From: Russula earlei
Taxonomy: Eukaryota; Basidiomycota; Agaricomycetes; Russulales; Russulaceae
Length of the DNA stretch: 57,173 nt
Direction: 5' to 3'
Assembly (NCBI GenBank): GCA_025769875.1
Contig: JAGFNK010000341.1
Coordinates: 1 to 57,173, forward strand
Within the stretch, counting starts at the first letter, position 1; each line of letters opens with the position of its first letter. The notes under the pieces are model-generated. The model was not told the DNA's origin. It made no database searches and saw only the letters and a list, made by a program, of their open reading frames with translations. Positions 1 through 9,770 of this stretch are shown piece after piece. The translations under genes and the position numbers were made by a program.

Positions 1-478
1 ATATCAAGCAACTCTTTCACTAAGAGTCAGCAATAAAGATCAATCGGATCTTAACACTCATCAATAGAAGCCTTCTTACTCAGCAGCTTACTGAGCATGA
101 CTGAGCATGCTCAGTAAGCATACTCCGACTTATTACTCATCCATCTATTGTGCTTGATAACAAGGTTATGACTTGTTCCCTATTTAGCAGTTCTCTTGTA
201 GTACATAAGCGCTCAATAAAGCAGTGGACAGTCTTCAGACTGTCCATTTGTTTACGGCACTCTCTATTCCTGGGATACTCCTTTAAGGACCATCCCCTTG
301 TGATCATTCTGGCCTCTTCCCTGCATACCTGCTTGACTCTACCAGTAACCATACCTCTTTGGTATTTGGTACTGCTTTGGACTCTACTTCTTGCCCATGC
401 TGTCTTGGACATCTATCAACTCATCTTTGAGCTCCTCCCTTGCTCTTGAACTGGATTGTTCAACAGTGAGTCCTGACA
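1..478 (-). mobile_element. LTR of a retrotransposon, running off the left edge
   Basis: The reverse complement of this stretch matches 41842-42280 closely. Both copies begin TGTC(A)..GACTCACTGTTGAAC and contain the same internal open stretch of about 90 codons, which I read as LTR sequence and not as a gene. Both also share a palindromic GAGCATGCTCAGT block. The outer end lies at 478 on this strand; the other end is outside the window or has diverged. No duplication can be tested because one end is missing. Solo LTR or part of a full element cannot be decided. Confidence 0.6.
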
Positions 479-599
479 GCTGAACAACTATTATCAGAAG
501 ATGGCAGATTCCAATGCTCATATCCTGGTGATGTGTTTGTTTCCATTTGCTTTATGTTTCTTCCTCTCTGAAAGCTTTATCAGTGTTACATCCTGAGCA

Positions 600-1334
600 A
601 AAAATGAATCACTTCAAGAAACACTGGGACTTGGAACTCCAGGAGGAAGTCCTAACCTTGGCACAGCATGTGGTACATCACAATATGCTACAATGTTGAC
701 ACTGCACAACCTTATGCATATCACAGTTTAAGGAATGTTATGAACAACTTCAGACTACCCTATCTATGATGTGTACCACTACGCCTGCTGTGAAATGGTG
801 GAAACCCAATGGCCTTCTGCATGATGTGGACTCAGAGGATGAAGAGAATGATGATACTGATGTCTTCACACCATCTAGTGCTCTGTGGATGATTGAATAC
901 AACCACTACCTGATTACTACTGACATCATACCACCGGGTATGACAGTTGTGGAATAGTGGGGTGTATGTAGCATCTTCCAAATCAAATTACCTGGATTGT
1001 TCTAATGTCCCATTTCCCCTAGATAAACACTCCCCATTATCCAATAGCTGCTTCACTTGCTCATGATTACCTTGCTATCATGGCATCTTCAGTGTCAAGT
1101 GAGCGCACATTCTCTTCAGCTAGCATTACCCCAAGCAAACAACATAATTGGCTCAATGGTGATGTCATGGAAGCCTTGCAATGCCTAAAGTGTATGTATC
1201 ACAACAACCTGATCTTTCAAGATGTTATGGTGGCTATGGAGGAGGAAGCAGAGCTTGAAGAGATGGATTTAGAGCTGGCTCAAAGTACAGATGATGCAGA
1301 TGAAGGTTTTACATGGGATTGTTGTGCAGCATAG
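600..1334 (+). pseudogene. hAT transposase C-terminal remnant
   Basis: This is the decayed C-terminal part of a hAT-family DNA transposase, a cut-and-paste enzyme. The last open part (1080-1334) starts with the hAT dimerisation signature SSVSSERTFSSASITPS and continues with an acidic tail. A piece just upstream (about 880-960) gives the preceding family motif, IPPGMTVVE, but the expected tryptophan codon (tgg) is a stop (tag) at 955-957. Between the two lies a stretch that could be an intron or decay. The N-terminal BED finger and most of the catalytic core are not visible. The stop, the missing body and the low CpG content argue that it is dead. Confidence 0.75.
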
Positions 1335-2013
1335 AGCGCAGCTAACAGGCCAAGCAACCCACCTTAGAGGTTGTGCTAATGCTCAAGTGATATTGGGGTG
1401 TAGAGCGATATGTATACTCGTCTACAAGTATGGTATTTATACCTCTATGAACCAGGGCTGTTCCTAAGTCCAAAAGAGGTGACTACAGGTGTCCACCATA
1501 TCGCGCATTCAGTGACGCGTGATGTGGAAACGTTCTAGACACAGCATAAGGCTGCATCTTGTGATAGATAGCGTAGTATGCGTAACCCTATTGCCATAAG
1601 CGCATATACTAAAGTTCTGTCTAACACGTAACATCTATGAGCGGATCTTGAACCTTGTATGAAGGTCTTCACCTTCTTTTGATCCATTCGGGTTCCGGTT
1701 TAGCAGGGATGAAATACTTGCAGATGATGAGATGATGTACCAGACTAACTAGTGTAAAACTAGCTGTTTACTGGTAACAAGCCATGGCTTTAGCCTGAGC
1801 CGGGCCTGAGCTGGTCTAAAGCTGCCCTTGTGGTGATGGCCCATAATTTGGAAAGCCTGAGCTGTAAAAAGCCAAGCTTTAGCTGTGGCTTTCAGGCTGA
1901 GCCAGGCTGTAACATCACTACTTGTGACACATATGCATGGGATACTGCTGAGGGATTACCCTCAGTGCCCTGGCCTGCTATGGAAGCCTTTGGCTCATTG
2001 CAGAGCATAGCTG
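1335..2013. other. Non-coding repeat-derived stretch with an inverted GCCTGAGC-rich block
   Basis: No supported gene. Between about 1780 and 1925 the motif family GCCTGAGC / GCTCAGGC recurs in both orientations around a TGGTGATGG...CATCACTA pair (about 1831-1919), resembling the subterminal repeats of a small hAT-type non-autonomous element. I could not find a clean 8-bp target duplication, so the element call is tentative. The rest (1335-1780) shows nothing recognisable. Confidence 0.3.
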
Positions 2014-3106
2014 GTGTCTGATCAGAAGTTGGTGCACCACATCAATGGATTCTCTTTCCCCATCCCTTCCCCTATGGCACATAAGGGCCAATGCTCTTTA
2101 TTCCTGACCTCTCTTCCCAGTGACATGGCATGGCCAGGATGTGGCAATCAACCCACTTCCTCAGCAGGCATCTCCACTATGCTTGTGAAGCTGACTGGAG
2201 CTGAACTTCTGCAGCCCAGCCAGCAGTGGCCAGATACACCTGACCATCACTGGCACCAGACAGAGATGTCCTTTCCTCTCATTGTACTCTTGCCCATTGC
2301 CAACCTCACCCATTGCCCCTGTCCTTGCCATGTCATGCATGGACTGTTATGTCATATCTGTTTTCTGTTTGCCATCCTCATCACCATCAGTTGCAAGGGC
2401 TCACTGCCTACAGCACCTCACTTTGCACCTCCACTGCACCATACATACTATACATACTTGACTTATCTTTCTGGGTCAGAGAAGGCAACATTGGACAGCC
2501 AGATGCAGGAAGGGAAGTTCATCAACACAAGGTGATTGGTGATGCCAGTGTATAAACTTGATGTCATACTGACCCAGGATAAAGTGACCATGTCCCACTC
2601 TGCTCACACACATACTGCAACCCTTGCTTCTGGCAATGTGCACATCAGTAATCTGCACACTTGGCCCTGATGCCAGTGCAGTTGACAAGCATTCTGCTAT
2701 TTGCACAACACATCAAGAATATACAGCTGAATGCAAAGAAGGAAGTTGTCAATACCAACACACTTCCTGAACAGTACCAACAAGAGATCAAGATATGTTT
2801 CACAGATAAAGTGGAGGAGGCAGACATGCCAGGGAAGTCATGTCACCTAGCTCCATCAGCTGGCATCCTTGTGTCACCCACCATCGCCGTGGCCTTGTCA
2901 GCCCTGCCCATAGTCACCTCTGCTCCATCCACCTCCCTCCTCACTCCAGTCTTGCCTGTGGTTGTCTTAGCCTCATGCCCCACTGCCATCACAGGCTCAG
3001 CTGCCTCTACTGCCTCACTGTTGTTGCCACCTCAGTGCTGCCAGTTGTCGTCACCCCAGCAGTCCATGTCCCCTTCATCATCACTTCATCCTGGTCCATC
3101 ACCATC
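2014..3106 (+). other. Repeat-derived low-complexity region, left flank of the MULE insertion
   Basis: Open frames here (2014-2535, 2661-3122, 2840-3115) encode Pro/Ser/His/Ala-rich sequence with no recognisable domain. Composition is CpG-poor like the other old repeats. The Pro/Ser/Ala-rich sequence resumes beyond 4327, so this looks like an older repeat or gene fragment into which the MULE inserted. I do not recognise a function and do not claim a real gene. Confidence 0.35.
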
Positions 3107-4326
3107 AGCTTTTGACTTTTAGCGGTGGGTTGGATGATCAAGAAACACCATAAAAGGCAATTGGGTTGGCAAGAGAATTGGGGGTTCAATCACGCATTAA
3201 ATTACACATATAAGCGAGTTAACAGTAACATAACTACTTACCTTTTCCCCTACCAAATCAAAAACAAATGTTGTCCTGTTTCTGATTGACCGGTCGGGAC
3301 CTGGTGCTGACAGGTGTCAGAAACTTTTCACCCGCACTGAGAGCATATCACAAGATTTGATCTTGCAATTTGATGAGATCTGCCTTCATGTTGCTTCACA
3401 ATCCCAGTCCAGTGAGTTTTACTCAATTGATCTGATGAAGTTGACTTGTGATTGCACAGATTATCCATGGATTAGATTCTGCAAACACATTTCAGCAATC
3501 TACATCCACTTTCCCCACCTCTGTCCTGAAGAGAGCACCCAAAAAGTTCCCATACAGAGTGCAAATAAATCCCCTGACCCACCATCCCCATCCACCAGGC
3601 CAAGGGAGAGCCTAGTATCTCTCTCACAGGAGATCATATCATTATCACATGATCTCACATCTAGGCTTGAGGGTGCTACTCAATCAGCGGAGATCATCAA
3701 GGCCACATGGGCCACCAAATACAGTTTGGCAGCCACAATTAATATAATTATAATTCAAGGTTTCAAGGTCTTACCCAATAAGGAGGTAATTGCGCCCAAT
3801 CAGCATATGTGGACAGAGACAGCCAAATGTATGGGTGTCAAACAGGGCCCAAAACAATGGACCAGTCTCCCTGACACACAGGGACTGACAGCACAAAGCA
3901 TTGGTGTCATAAGGGAAAGTGCCGCTGTGTTCACAATGATCTGTATGCCAGGGGCCAATGGTCGGGCAAGTGCGCCAAGCCCAATCCAACATCTGCTGCT
4001 GCAAATGCATGCACATGTGCCCCCTCAGAACCCCCCTTGGAAACCCCCTCCCTCAGATGCCACCGCCTCCCTTGCACCAGATCCCTTCAGACTTGCACTG
4101 CTGCCTATTCTAGTGGCCTCATCTTCTGCTGATCCTTACAATAGAAAATCTTTATTTGTATTGTAATTTATTTTCCAGATACATAATAAATAAGTGATTA
4201 AATAAGTGATTAAGAAAATACTTTGGTGTCATTTACACATGTGATTGAAGCCCTGATTATCTTGCCAACCCAATCACCTTTTATAGTAATTTTTGATCAT
4301 CTAACCACTGCTAAAAGTAGGCAACT
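3107..4326. mobile_element. Mutator-like element (MULE), deletion derivative
   Basis: Two roughly 90-bp terminal inverted repeats face each other: the left starts AGCTTTTGACTTTTAGCGG at 3107, and the right, read in reverse from 4326, starts AGTTGCCTACTTTTAGCAG. The following stretches (GTTGG..GATCAA, TATAAAAGG..ATTGGGTTGGCAAGA) also match. The element is flanked by a perfect 9-bp direct repeat, ATCACCATC, at 3098-3106 and 4327-4335, the size MULEs make. Inside is a SWIM zinc-finger reading frame. At about 1.2 kb there is no room for the catalytic MULE transposase domain, so it is non-autonomous. Confidence 0.85.
3357..4166 (+). CDS. SWIM zinc-finger C-terminal fragment of a MULE transposase-like protein
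   Basis: The frame opens with a SWIM zinc finger: LTCDCTDYPWIRFCKHISAI gives the CxC...CxH pattern, near residues 29-45. SWIM fingers sit at the C-terminus of MULE transposases, where they are thought to bind DNA. The rest is a Ser/Pro linker, a predicted helical stretch (about 75-120) and a polar tail. No catalytic DDE part is present upstream and the frame has no good ATG start (it opens with TTG), so this is a fragment carried by the element. It may be transcribed, but I would not expect an active enzyme. Confidence 0.55.
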   Translation: MILQFDEICLHVASQSQSSEFYSIDLMKLTCDCTDYPWIRFCKHISAIYIHFPHLCPEESTQKVPIQSANKSPDPPSPSTRPRESLVSLSQEIISLSHDLTSRLEGATQSAEIIKATWATKYSLAATINIIIIQGFKVLPNKEVIAPNQHMWTETAKCMGVKQGPKQWTSLPDTQGLTAQSIGVIRESAAVFTMICMPGANGRASAPSPIQHLLLQMHAHVPPQNPPWKPPPSDATASLAPDPFRLALLPILVASSSADPYNRKSLFVL

Positions 4327-5310
4327 ATCACCATCTTGACATCTGCAGCTCCTGGTCCAGTCTCAGCTCTGCCTATCAAGGCCCCAATCTCAGTGGCACC
4401 TGCTCCAGCCACCTCAGCCAGGCCCGTCTTCTCTGCCCCACCTGCCTTAGCCTCCTTCGTCGTCACCACCCCCGTCGCGGTCCCAGTTGTCTCAGGCTAC
4501 ATCACCCCTACCTTTTCCGTTTCGTCAGCTGCCTATTGCTTAGGGGGGAAAGTTGTCAGCATCGCCATCCTAGTCAAGACAGACAAAGACACTTACCGTG
4601 ACTACATGAGAGCCAAGTCGTAAGAAGATAAATTCAAGAGTGCAGGGTACTGATTGGGCGACAATCCACTTGACAGTTTACACCCACTTTGGTTGCTTGA
4701 TGTCTTTTGTTTGATCCCGTTAGCGTGCACCTTGGGGAGTGGTCCCGCAAGTAGCACTTCTTTATCTGACGTTTAACATATGAATATCCAATCGCCATCG
4801 CGTCTGATGTCGTTTAGTTCGCAGTATCATTGTTCTCGAAAAAACACATCAAATGCTGTATGCACTATGCACGCACCGTGCACTTCCTTGTGATCAGTCA
4901 GTTAAGAAAAAATATGCTTCCGATACTATTACTATGGATTTTGGCTCCATGTCCTTTCCGTGGTTGTGGTCGTAATGAGTCACAACTAGGGCTGCGCGCC
5001 ATTACCCTATCTTGACAGCAATACCGCTGTTTTTGTACGGATCTTGTAATCGAACTGTCTGTAGTTCGAGATAAGATAATTTTGTGCGACCGTCCATGAC
5101 ACGGTTATGAGCCGTATCCAGCCGCAGTCTGACTGCGGTAAATAACCGTCGACGGTTATACAGGTGAGCATGGAGGCGAGGGTAAATACGTGAGCGCGAG
5201 AGGCGAGCGACGGAGAGGGGCATCGGCGGCACGCGTGGCGTTGGTGAGGAAACTGAGGCCCCATCTCTTGGCTCTATAATGTTATCCATATCGTTCTCGA
5301 AGATGGAGGC
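4327..5310. other. Right flank of the MULE and boundary to the gene island
   Basis: 4336-4623 carries an open Ala/Pro/Val-rich frame similar in composition to the sequence left of the MULE, consistent with an interrupted older repeat. From about 4640 to 5310 I see no gene. CpG content rises after about 4950, marking the change from repeat flank to gene island. Confidence 0.35.
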
Positions 5311-5314
5311 GAGT

Positions 5315-5330
5315 TTTTTATATATTATAG
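5315..5330 (+). promoter_or_regulatory. Possible TATA element of the SDR gene
   Basis: TTTTTATATATTATA lies about 100 bp before the chosen SDR start codon. Placement and composition suit a fungal TATA element. A second AT run (about 5379-5391) is nearer and could serve instead. Inferred from sequence only. Confidence 0.3.
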
Positions 5331-5427
5331 AAGTGTCCTTTCATCTCATCTGCGTTTGAAAACAACGGGGGTTCCTAATATATATAATAAAACCAACGCA
5401 GCACTTCCTTGCCCCCACTCCGCTGTC

Positions 5428-7015
5428 ATGAATTGCCTACGTCGGTCCCCACTTGTCTCTCTTCAAACAACACGGGTGCATGGCTTTCCCTGTGCACCCC
5501 AGGTTCGGTGGTCAAACAGCTGTACACGATCGACTTCTAGGATACTTCCATCCTTCTCGCTACGAGACAAGGTAAGGAATGTTGTCTGTTTTTTGTCCAA
5601 TACTAACCCCGGTATTATCTGTGTCGACAGGTGTGCCTTGTGACCGGAGCTGCTCGAGGACTCGGGAACGAGTTTTGTCGTGCGTTTATGCGATCGTGAG
5701 TAGTTTATTGGGAATGATTGACTGTAAGGTTGTTGAAGCATTCTGAAGAGGATGTACCTCCATCGCACTCCTCGATCTAAAGCAGTCTGAAGCACAGAGA
5801 GCTGCTGAAGAGCTTGTTGAGTTTGCAGGTATGTGATTGTAGACGTCCTTCCCATGAGGATGGCTTTCTCAGGACCCTAGAGTCAATGAACATCTAGGAC
5901 ACGACGCTCTCAAGGTTGTCGGTTTCGACTGCGATGTGTCTTCGGAGGCCTCTGTGACGGAGGCTTTTAAGAGAACACTCGAGGAATTTGGGCGCGTAGA
6001 CGCTGTTGTTGCATCCGCCGGTAAGCTTGTTCTCACCTCGACCCCTGAGGAGTGATCATCAAAGCCACTAGGGATCGTTGAAAATTTCCCCGCCCTCGCG
6101 TGCGACACCTTTCTATGCCTCATTTTCAGGAATGACTTGACGTAGCGCGTTCTGTAGCTATCCATCGGATCGCATCAAGCGTTTGTACGATATCAACGTT
6201 CATGGCGCCTTCTTTACGGCTCGCGAAGCCGCGAAGTGCATGATCCCCCAAGGTGGAGGTAGCATCATCCTCGTAGCCAGCATGAGCGCCAACGTGGGTC
6301 TGCCTCGCTGTAGTTCATATCCCCAAATGACGAGCGTTTACTTCCAGATTGTCAATGTACCTCAGGTGACCGACGCACGCAAACAGCTCTCGGTTTTCAT
6401 AATTGACTTTTTGATGCGAAGTTGCAAACGCCGTACAATGCATCGAAAGCAGGTGAAACACTCCCGCCGGCTCGATACACCCGACGTCACGACGCTGATC
6501 AATTTTAGCCGTAAAGCACATGGCATCAAGCCTCGCCGTGGAATGGGCAACGAAAGGAGTGCGCGTGAATGCGTTAAGGCATGAGGTTCACTGTTGTGTC
6601 CGCGTCATGGTGCTTATATCCGTCTCCCCCCACCTCGACCCAACCCTGTTTCAGCCCCGGCTACATGATGACCAAATTGACGCGGGTGATACTATCAAAT
6701 AACCCTGAACTTAAGGTGGAGTCGTTGCCTCAATTTTCGCTTTTGCGACCTCATGTGGCCCGCCAGAGGACATGGGAAAGTCTCACGCCTATGGGACGGG
6801 TATGGGAATCAGTTTGCCGTCAGGAGGATACTGAAAATTTTCACAGATGGGAGAGCCAGAGGATCTTGATGTCCGTGATCGATAACTGGAGGCATGGACG
6901 ATTCCGCTGATATTGGCTTATTCTACAGGGCGCAGTCGTTTTCCTGGCCAGTGATGCGTCACGATTTATGACAGGATCAGAGATGAGAATCGACGGGGGA
7001 TATTGTTCTACGTAA
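5428..7015 (+). CDS. Short-chain dehydrogenase/reductase (SDR), sorbose/mannitol dehydrogenase-like, about ten introns
   Basis: Classical NAD(P)-dependent SDR oxidoreductase. Readable pieces in order: an Arg-rich N-terminus (possible mitochondrial targeting), the cofactor loop VTGAARGLG (about 5640-5666), the NVHGAF segment, [11 protein letters not shown] with the catalytic Ser, then PYNASKA with the catalytic Tyr and Lys (6431-6451), [13 protein letters not shown], and the C-terminal [23 protein letters not shown]. Clear exons are 5428-5571, 5631-5695, 5749-5828, 6348-6365 (18-nt microexon), 6422-6452, 6509-6578 and 6655-6715; the stop is at 7013-7015. The intron after 6578 appears to be GC-AG. 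Boundaries near 5829-5872 and 6020-6160 are uncertain because no simple GT-AG choice keeps frame. The start is the first ATG in frame with exon 2. Substrate cannot be told; the resemblance to fungal sorbose reductase/mannitol dehydrogenase is by motif only. Confidence 0.85.
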
Positions 7016-7922
7016 CACTTTCTCGGTCAACTGGTGGTTGGATAAGTTTACAAAAATCACCCCTTCCCTCTTCTACATTGTGTCCTTAACATGTAACACA
7101 TGGTTTATTGCTGAGCTTATCAGAAAAATTACAAGAAAGTTTTTGATTTTTTTGACTTTTTAGCTTTATAGGGAGTATTTCTCAAGTTGAAAGTTTTGTA
7201 AAGTAGTAAAGCACCATTCAAGCCTCCATAAGGCCAGAAAAGGTGGTAAAGTTGGTGAAGTCTGTTAAAGTCCCAGATATGTCCCAAACCAACATTGGAC
7301 AGAGGGCTCTTAACTTTAGCAGTAGCCATAAAGTGGTTGATAGCCCTAAGGCTGGCTGACATGACTTTCTGACCTTCAAGAACTGTACAGAACTTATGCG
7401 CTTGGCTATATAGTTGATATTTGGGTCAAAACTTAGGATCAGTCTAAATGACTGTTGACTTTTCAACCATTTTGACTCTATAAAGAGATTAAAGACTTTA
7501 TAAAGCTAAAAAATGATTTTCCTGATGCTGCTGTCATGTTGGCCCTTTATTGTACGTGGACTACAACGACCCTACTTATATACAACCACCCGCACGTTAC
7601 ATGCCTCGATGTCCACACGTGCGCGCCAAGGACCAGGCACTTGTTGTCGGTTGCCCTTCTCCGTCAGACCAGACATTCGAGCCGTCGGACAAATGAAACT
7701 GCTTTCAAGGACAATCGACCCATACCCACACGAGAGAAGGAGTTTTTACGCGGTGCGGTCGCGCATCGACATGACGACTTTCTGCACAGTTTGAGAGTGA
7801 TACTACACGGCCCAGGCGGAGGTAACGCCCTTGTCGTTGAGCTCCTTCGTCGGCAGTCCCGGGCACTCAGGACCGCGATACTCAAGGAAGACCCTCTCCG
7901 GGGACACGCGCACGCAGTGAGA
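7016..7922. other. Intergenic region with a MITE-like inverted repeat
   Basis: This gap separates the convergent SDR and SSF1 genes. A 14-bp exact inverted pair, TTTTTAGCTTTATA at 7157-7170 and its complement at 7499-7512, brackets about 340 bp of AT-rich non-coding DNA unlike its GC-rich neighbours. I could not identify a target duplication. Open frames on the plus strand from 7513 onward are GC-rich shadows or run antisense into SSF1. Nothing else supported. Confidence 0.35.
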
Positions 7923-9512
7923 TTAGTACGCTATCAGCCGTCGTCGTTTATTCCCTTTCGACTTTGGCCCTTCTTCTCGGCGATTTATCGTCGGGTCCTG
8001 GTCTTCTTCGCTGCTGCCCTCCGAGCCTCCGCTCCCTGCATCGTCGTCCCCGCTCACCTCCCCCTCGCTCATATCCTCATCCCCATCCCAAGGAGCATCG
8101 TCGTCGTCACCACCACCATCACCTTCTTCGCTCGGAGCTATCGAAGAACCGTCGACCGTCCCTTCCTCTCCTGTTGCATCGACAGCGTCCCCCGCCTTGG
8201 TCTTCCCCGCCAGCGCCGCCTTTTTACGCTGCACGTTCCGCTCTTGCTCCTCCCGACGCGCCCTTCGCAGCTCTTCCTTGGCGGCGTGCGATGCCTTTTG
8301 AACCGCAACCGCGGCCTTTGTCTTCTTGACTGCAACAACCAACCATCGGCGTCGACTCGACCGCCACCGCGAACCTACTCACCGAATTCGTGATAGATGA
8401 CCGCGCCCTCCCTTCCCGGCACGCCCTCCGTGATCTTCACCAGGCGGATCTCCATCCGCGGACCGATCTCGTCCAAGCGCACGGCGCGCTTCTGACCCTT
8501 GCGGTTGTTCCTCCCGACGTAATCCTCCGCGAGCGACACGACGTCCTCCGCGTCCTCCTCCCCCTCCGCGACGGACGACATCTCGGACGCGGCGCTCTCG
8601 TACCCGCCGGCGCCGGCGCCCTCACCGTGCGCGCGCAACACATAATCCGCCACGTCCCGCTCGTTCCCCAGATCGAGCACCGTGCCCGAGGCCGCGGCAG
8701 CGGCGGATCCCGTTCCCGTTCCCTGCAAGACGCGCCGCACGCGCCGCGACACGCCGTACGGCTTGACGGCGATGCGGAAGTGGCGCCAGTCGATGGTGCC
8801 GCGGTCGGCGTTGTACGCGACGAGGACGACGCGGCGCGCGGAGGAGAGGGCCAGTTTGCGCGGGGCGAGCGGGGGGAAGAGCGTCTGGAACGTCTTCATC
8901 ACGAGGGACAGGTGCGGCGGGGTCGTGGGGCCCGGCGGGGGGAACGAAGCGAGGACCAGCTTTTTTTTAAAAAAAAAAAAAAAGAAAAAAGAAGTGGACG
9001 TGCGTGTGGGTGTTTAATGTTCCGTTGCGTGTACCGAAACCAGGGACGTACGAGTGGCGTGCTCATGGATTCTATTGGGCTCAGGTGCTTCGCGTGGCGC
9101 GAGGAAGCTATGATGTCCTTCACGAGGCTGTAGCGCTCGACCCGGAAGCTGAGCGTGGGCCCGTCGGACAGGCGCACGATGCGCATCGACGGCGCGATGT
9201 CGGTCAGGGTGAATGCGAGGAGATGCGTGACCCGCAGCGCGGGCGCCATCGTCAAAAAGTCCCTGAGCTTGTTCCGGGAGCGTTCCTTCGTTTGCACGAT
9301 CAGCAACACGAGGAGGTCGATGAGGAGGGGCATACCTTCAGCCGTGTCGCCGTGTTGGGCTCCATGACCTTGCGGATGTCGCGGGTGAGTTGGGTGAGGG
9401 AGGTGCCGACTTGGCCATGTTTAATGACAAACGATTTGGGAAGATTGTCAGAGGACGATGCCGAGGGCTGCGCGCCCTTGAGGTGAGTCCGATTTTTGCG
9501 TCTTCGAGGCAT
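7923..9512 (-). CDS. SSF1: Ssf1/Peter Pan-type Brix-domain ribosome biogenesis factor
   Basis: Nucleolar factor needed for 27S pre-rRNA processing and 60S subunit assembly. Exons 9336-9512, 9052-9285, 8383-8959 and 7923-8329 join to 1395 nt, 464 residues, in frame throughout. The N-terminus (MPRRRKNRTHLKG, then LPKSFVIKHG and LTRDIRKVMEPNTA) matches the Ssf1 start; the Brix core follows (RNKLRDFLTMAP, LSFRVERYSLVKDI, MKTFQTLFPPLAPRKL). Near the C-terminus come DEIGPRMEIRLVKITEG and IYHEF, the usual end of the Brix domain, then a basic and an acidic Ser/Glu/Asp-rich tail with a nuclear-type KRRR. Length suits the family. Intron 2 (8960-9051) ends with a T-run followed directly by an A-run before its AG, an unusual acceptor. 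It converges with the SDR gene and lies in tandem with PKA upstream. Confidence 0.93.
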
Positions 9513-9770
9513 CGCGTAAGTAAGAGCAAGCCGGGCCGGGACGGGAAGGGTTAAAAAAAAAATACATCGGTTGGATTTTATCAACAAAACAACGCCGGTT
9601 GGGACTACCGTCAGCCTGGACTATTTCATGGCTATTCACCAGTCTCGTGGATTGATACAGCGTGCGACGATTATTAATAATCAAGATTGTACCGAACGGC
9701 GTGCAAGTCTGTATACATGATTGGGAGTGGAAAGGCAAGAAGATAAAGGAATGCGGGGGATTGATGGCGA

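Noticed and set aside
7536..8393. 285-codon plus-strand open frame
   Set aside because: It runs antisense to the last SSF1 exon; Pro/Arg/Leu-rich composition is a GC-rich shadow.
8390..9133. 247-codon plus-strand open frame
   Set aside because: Antisense to SSF1 exons 2-3 and crosses its intron with a poly-A run; no domain.
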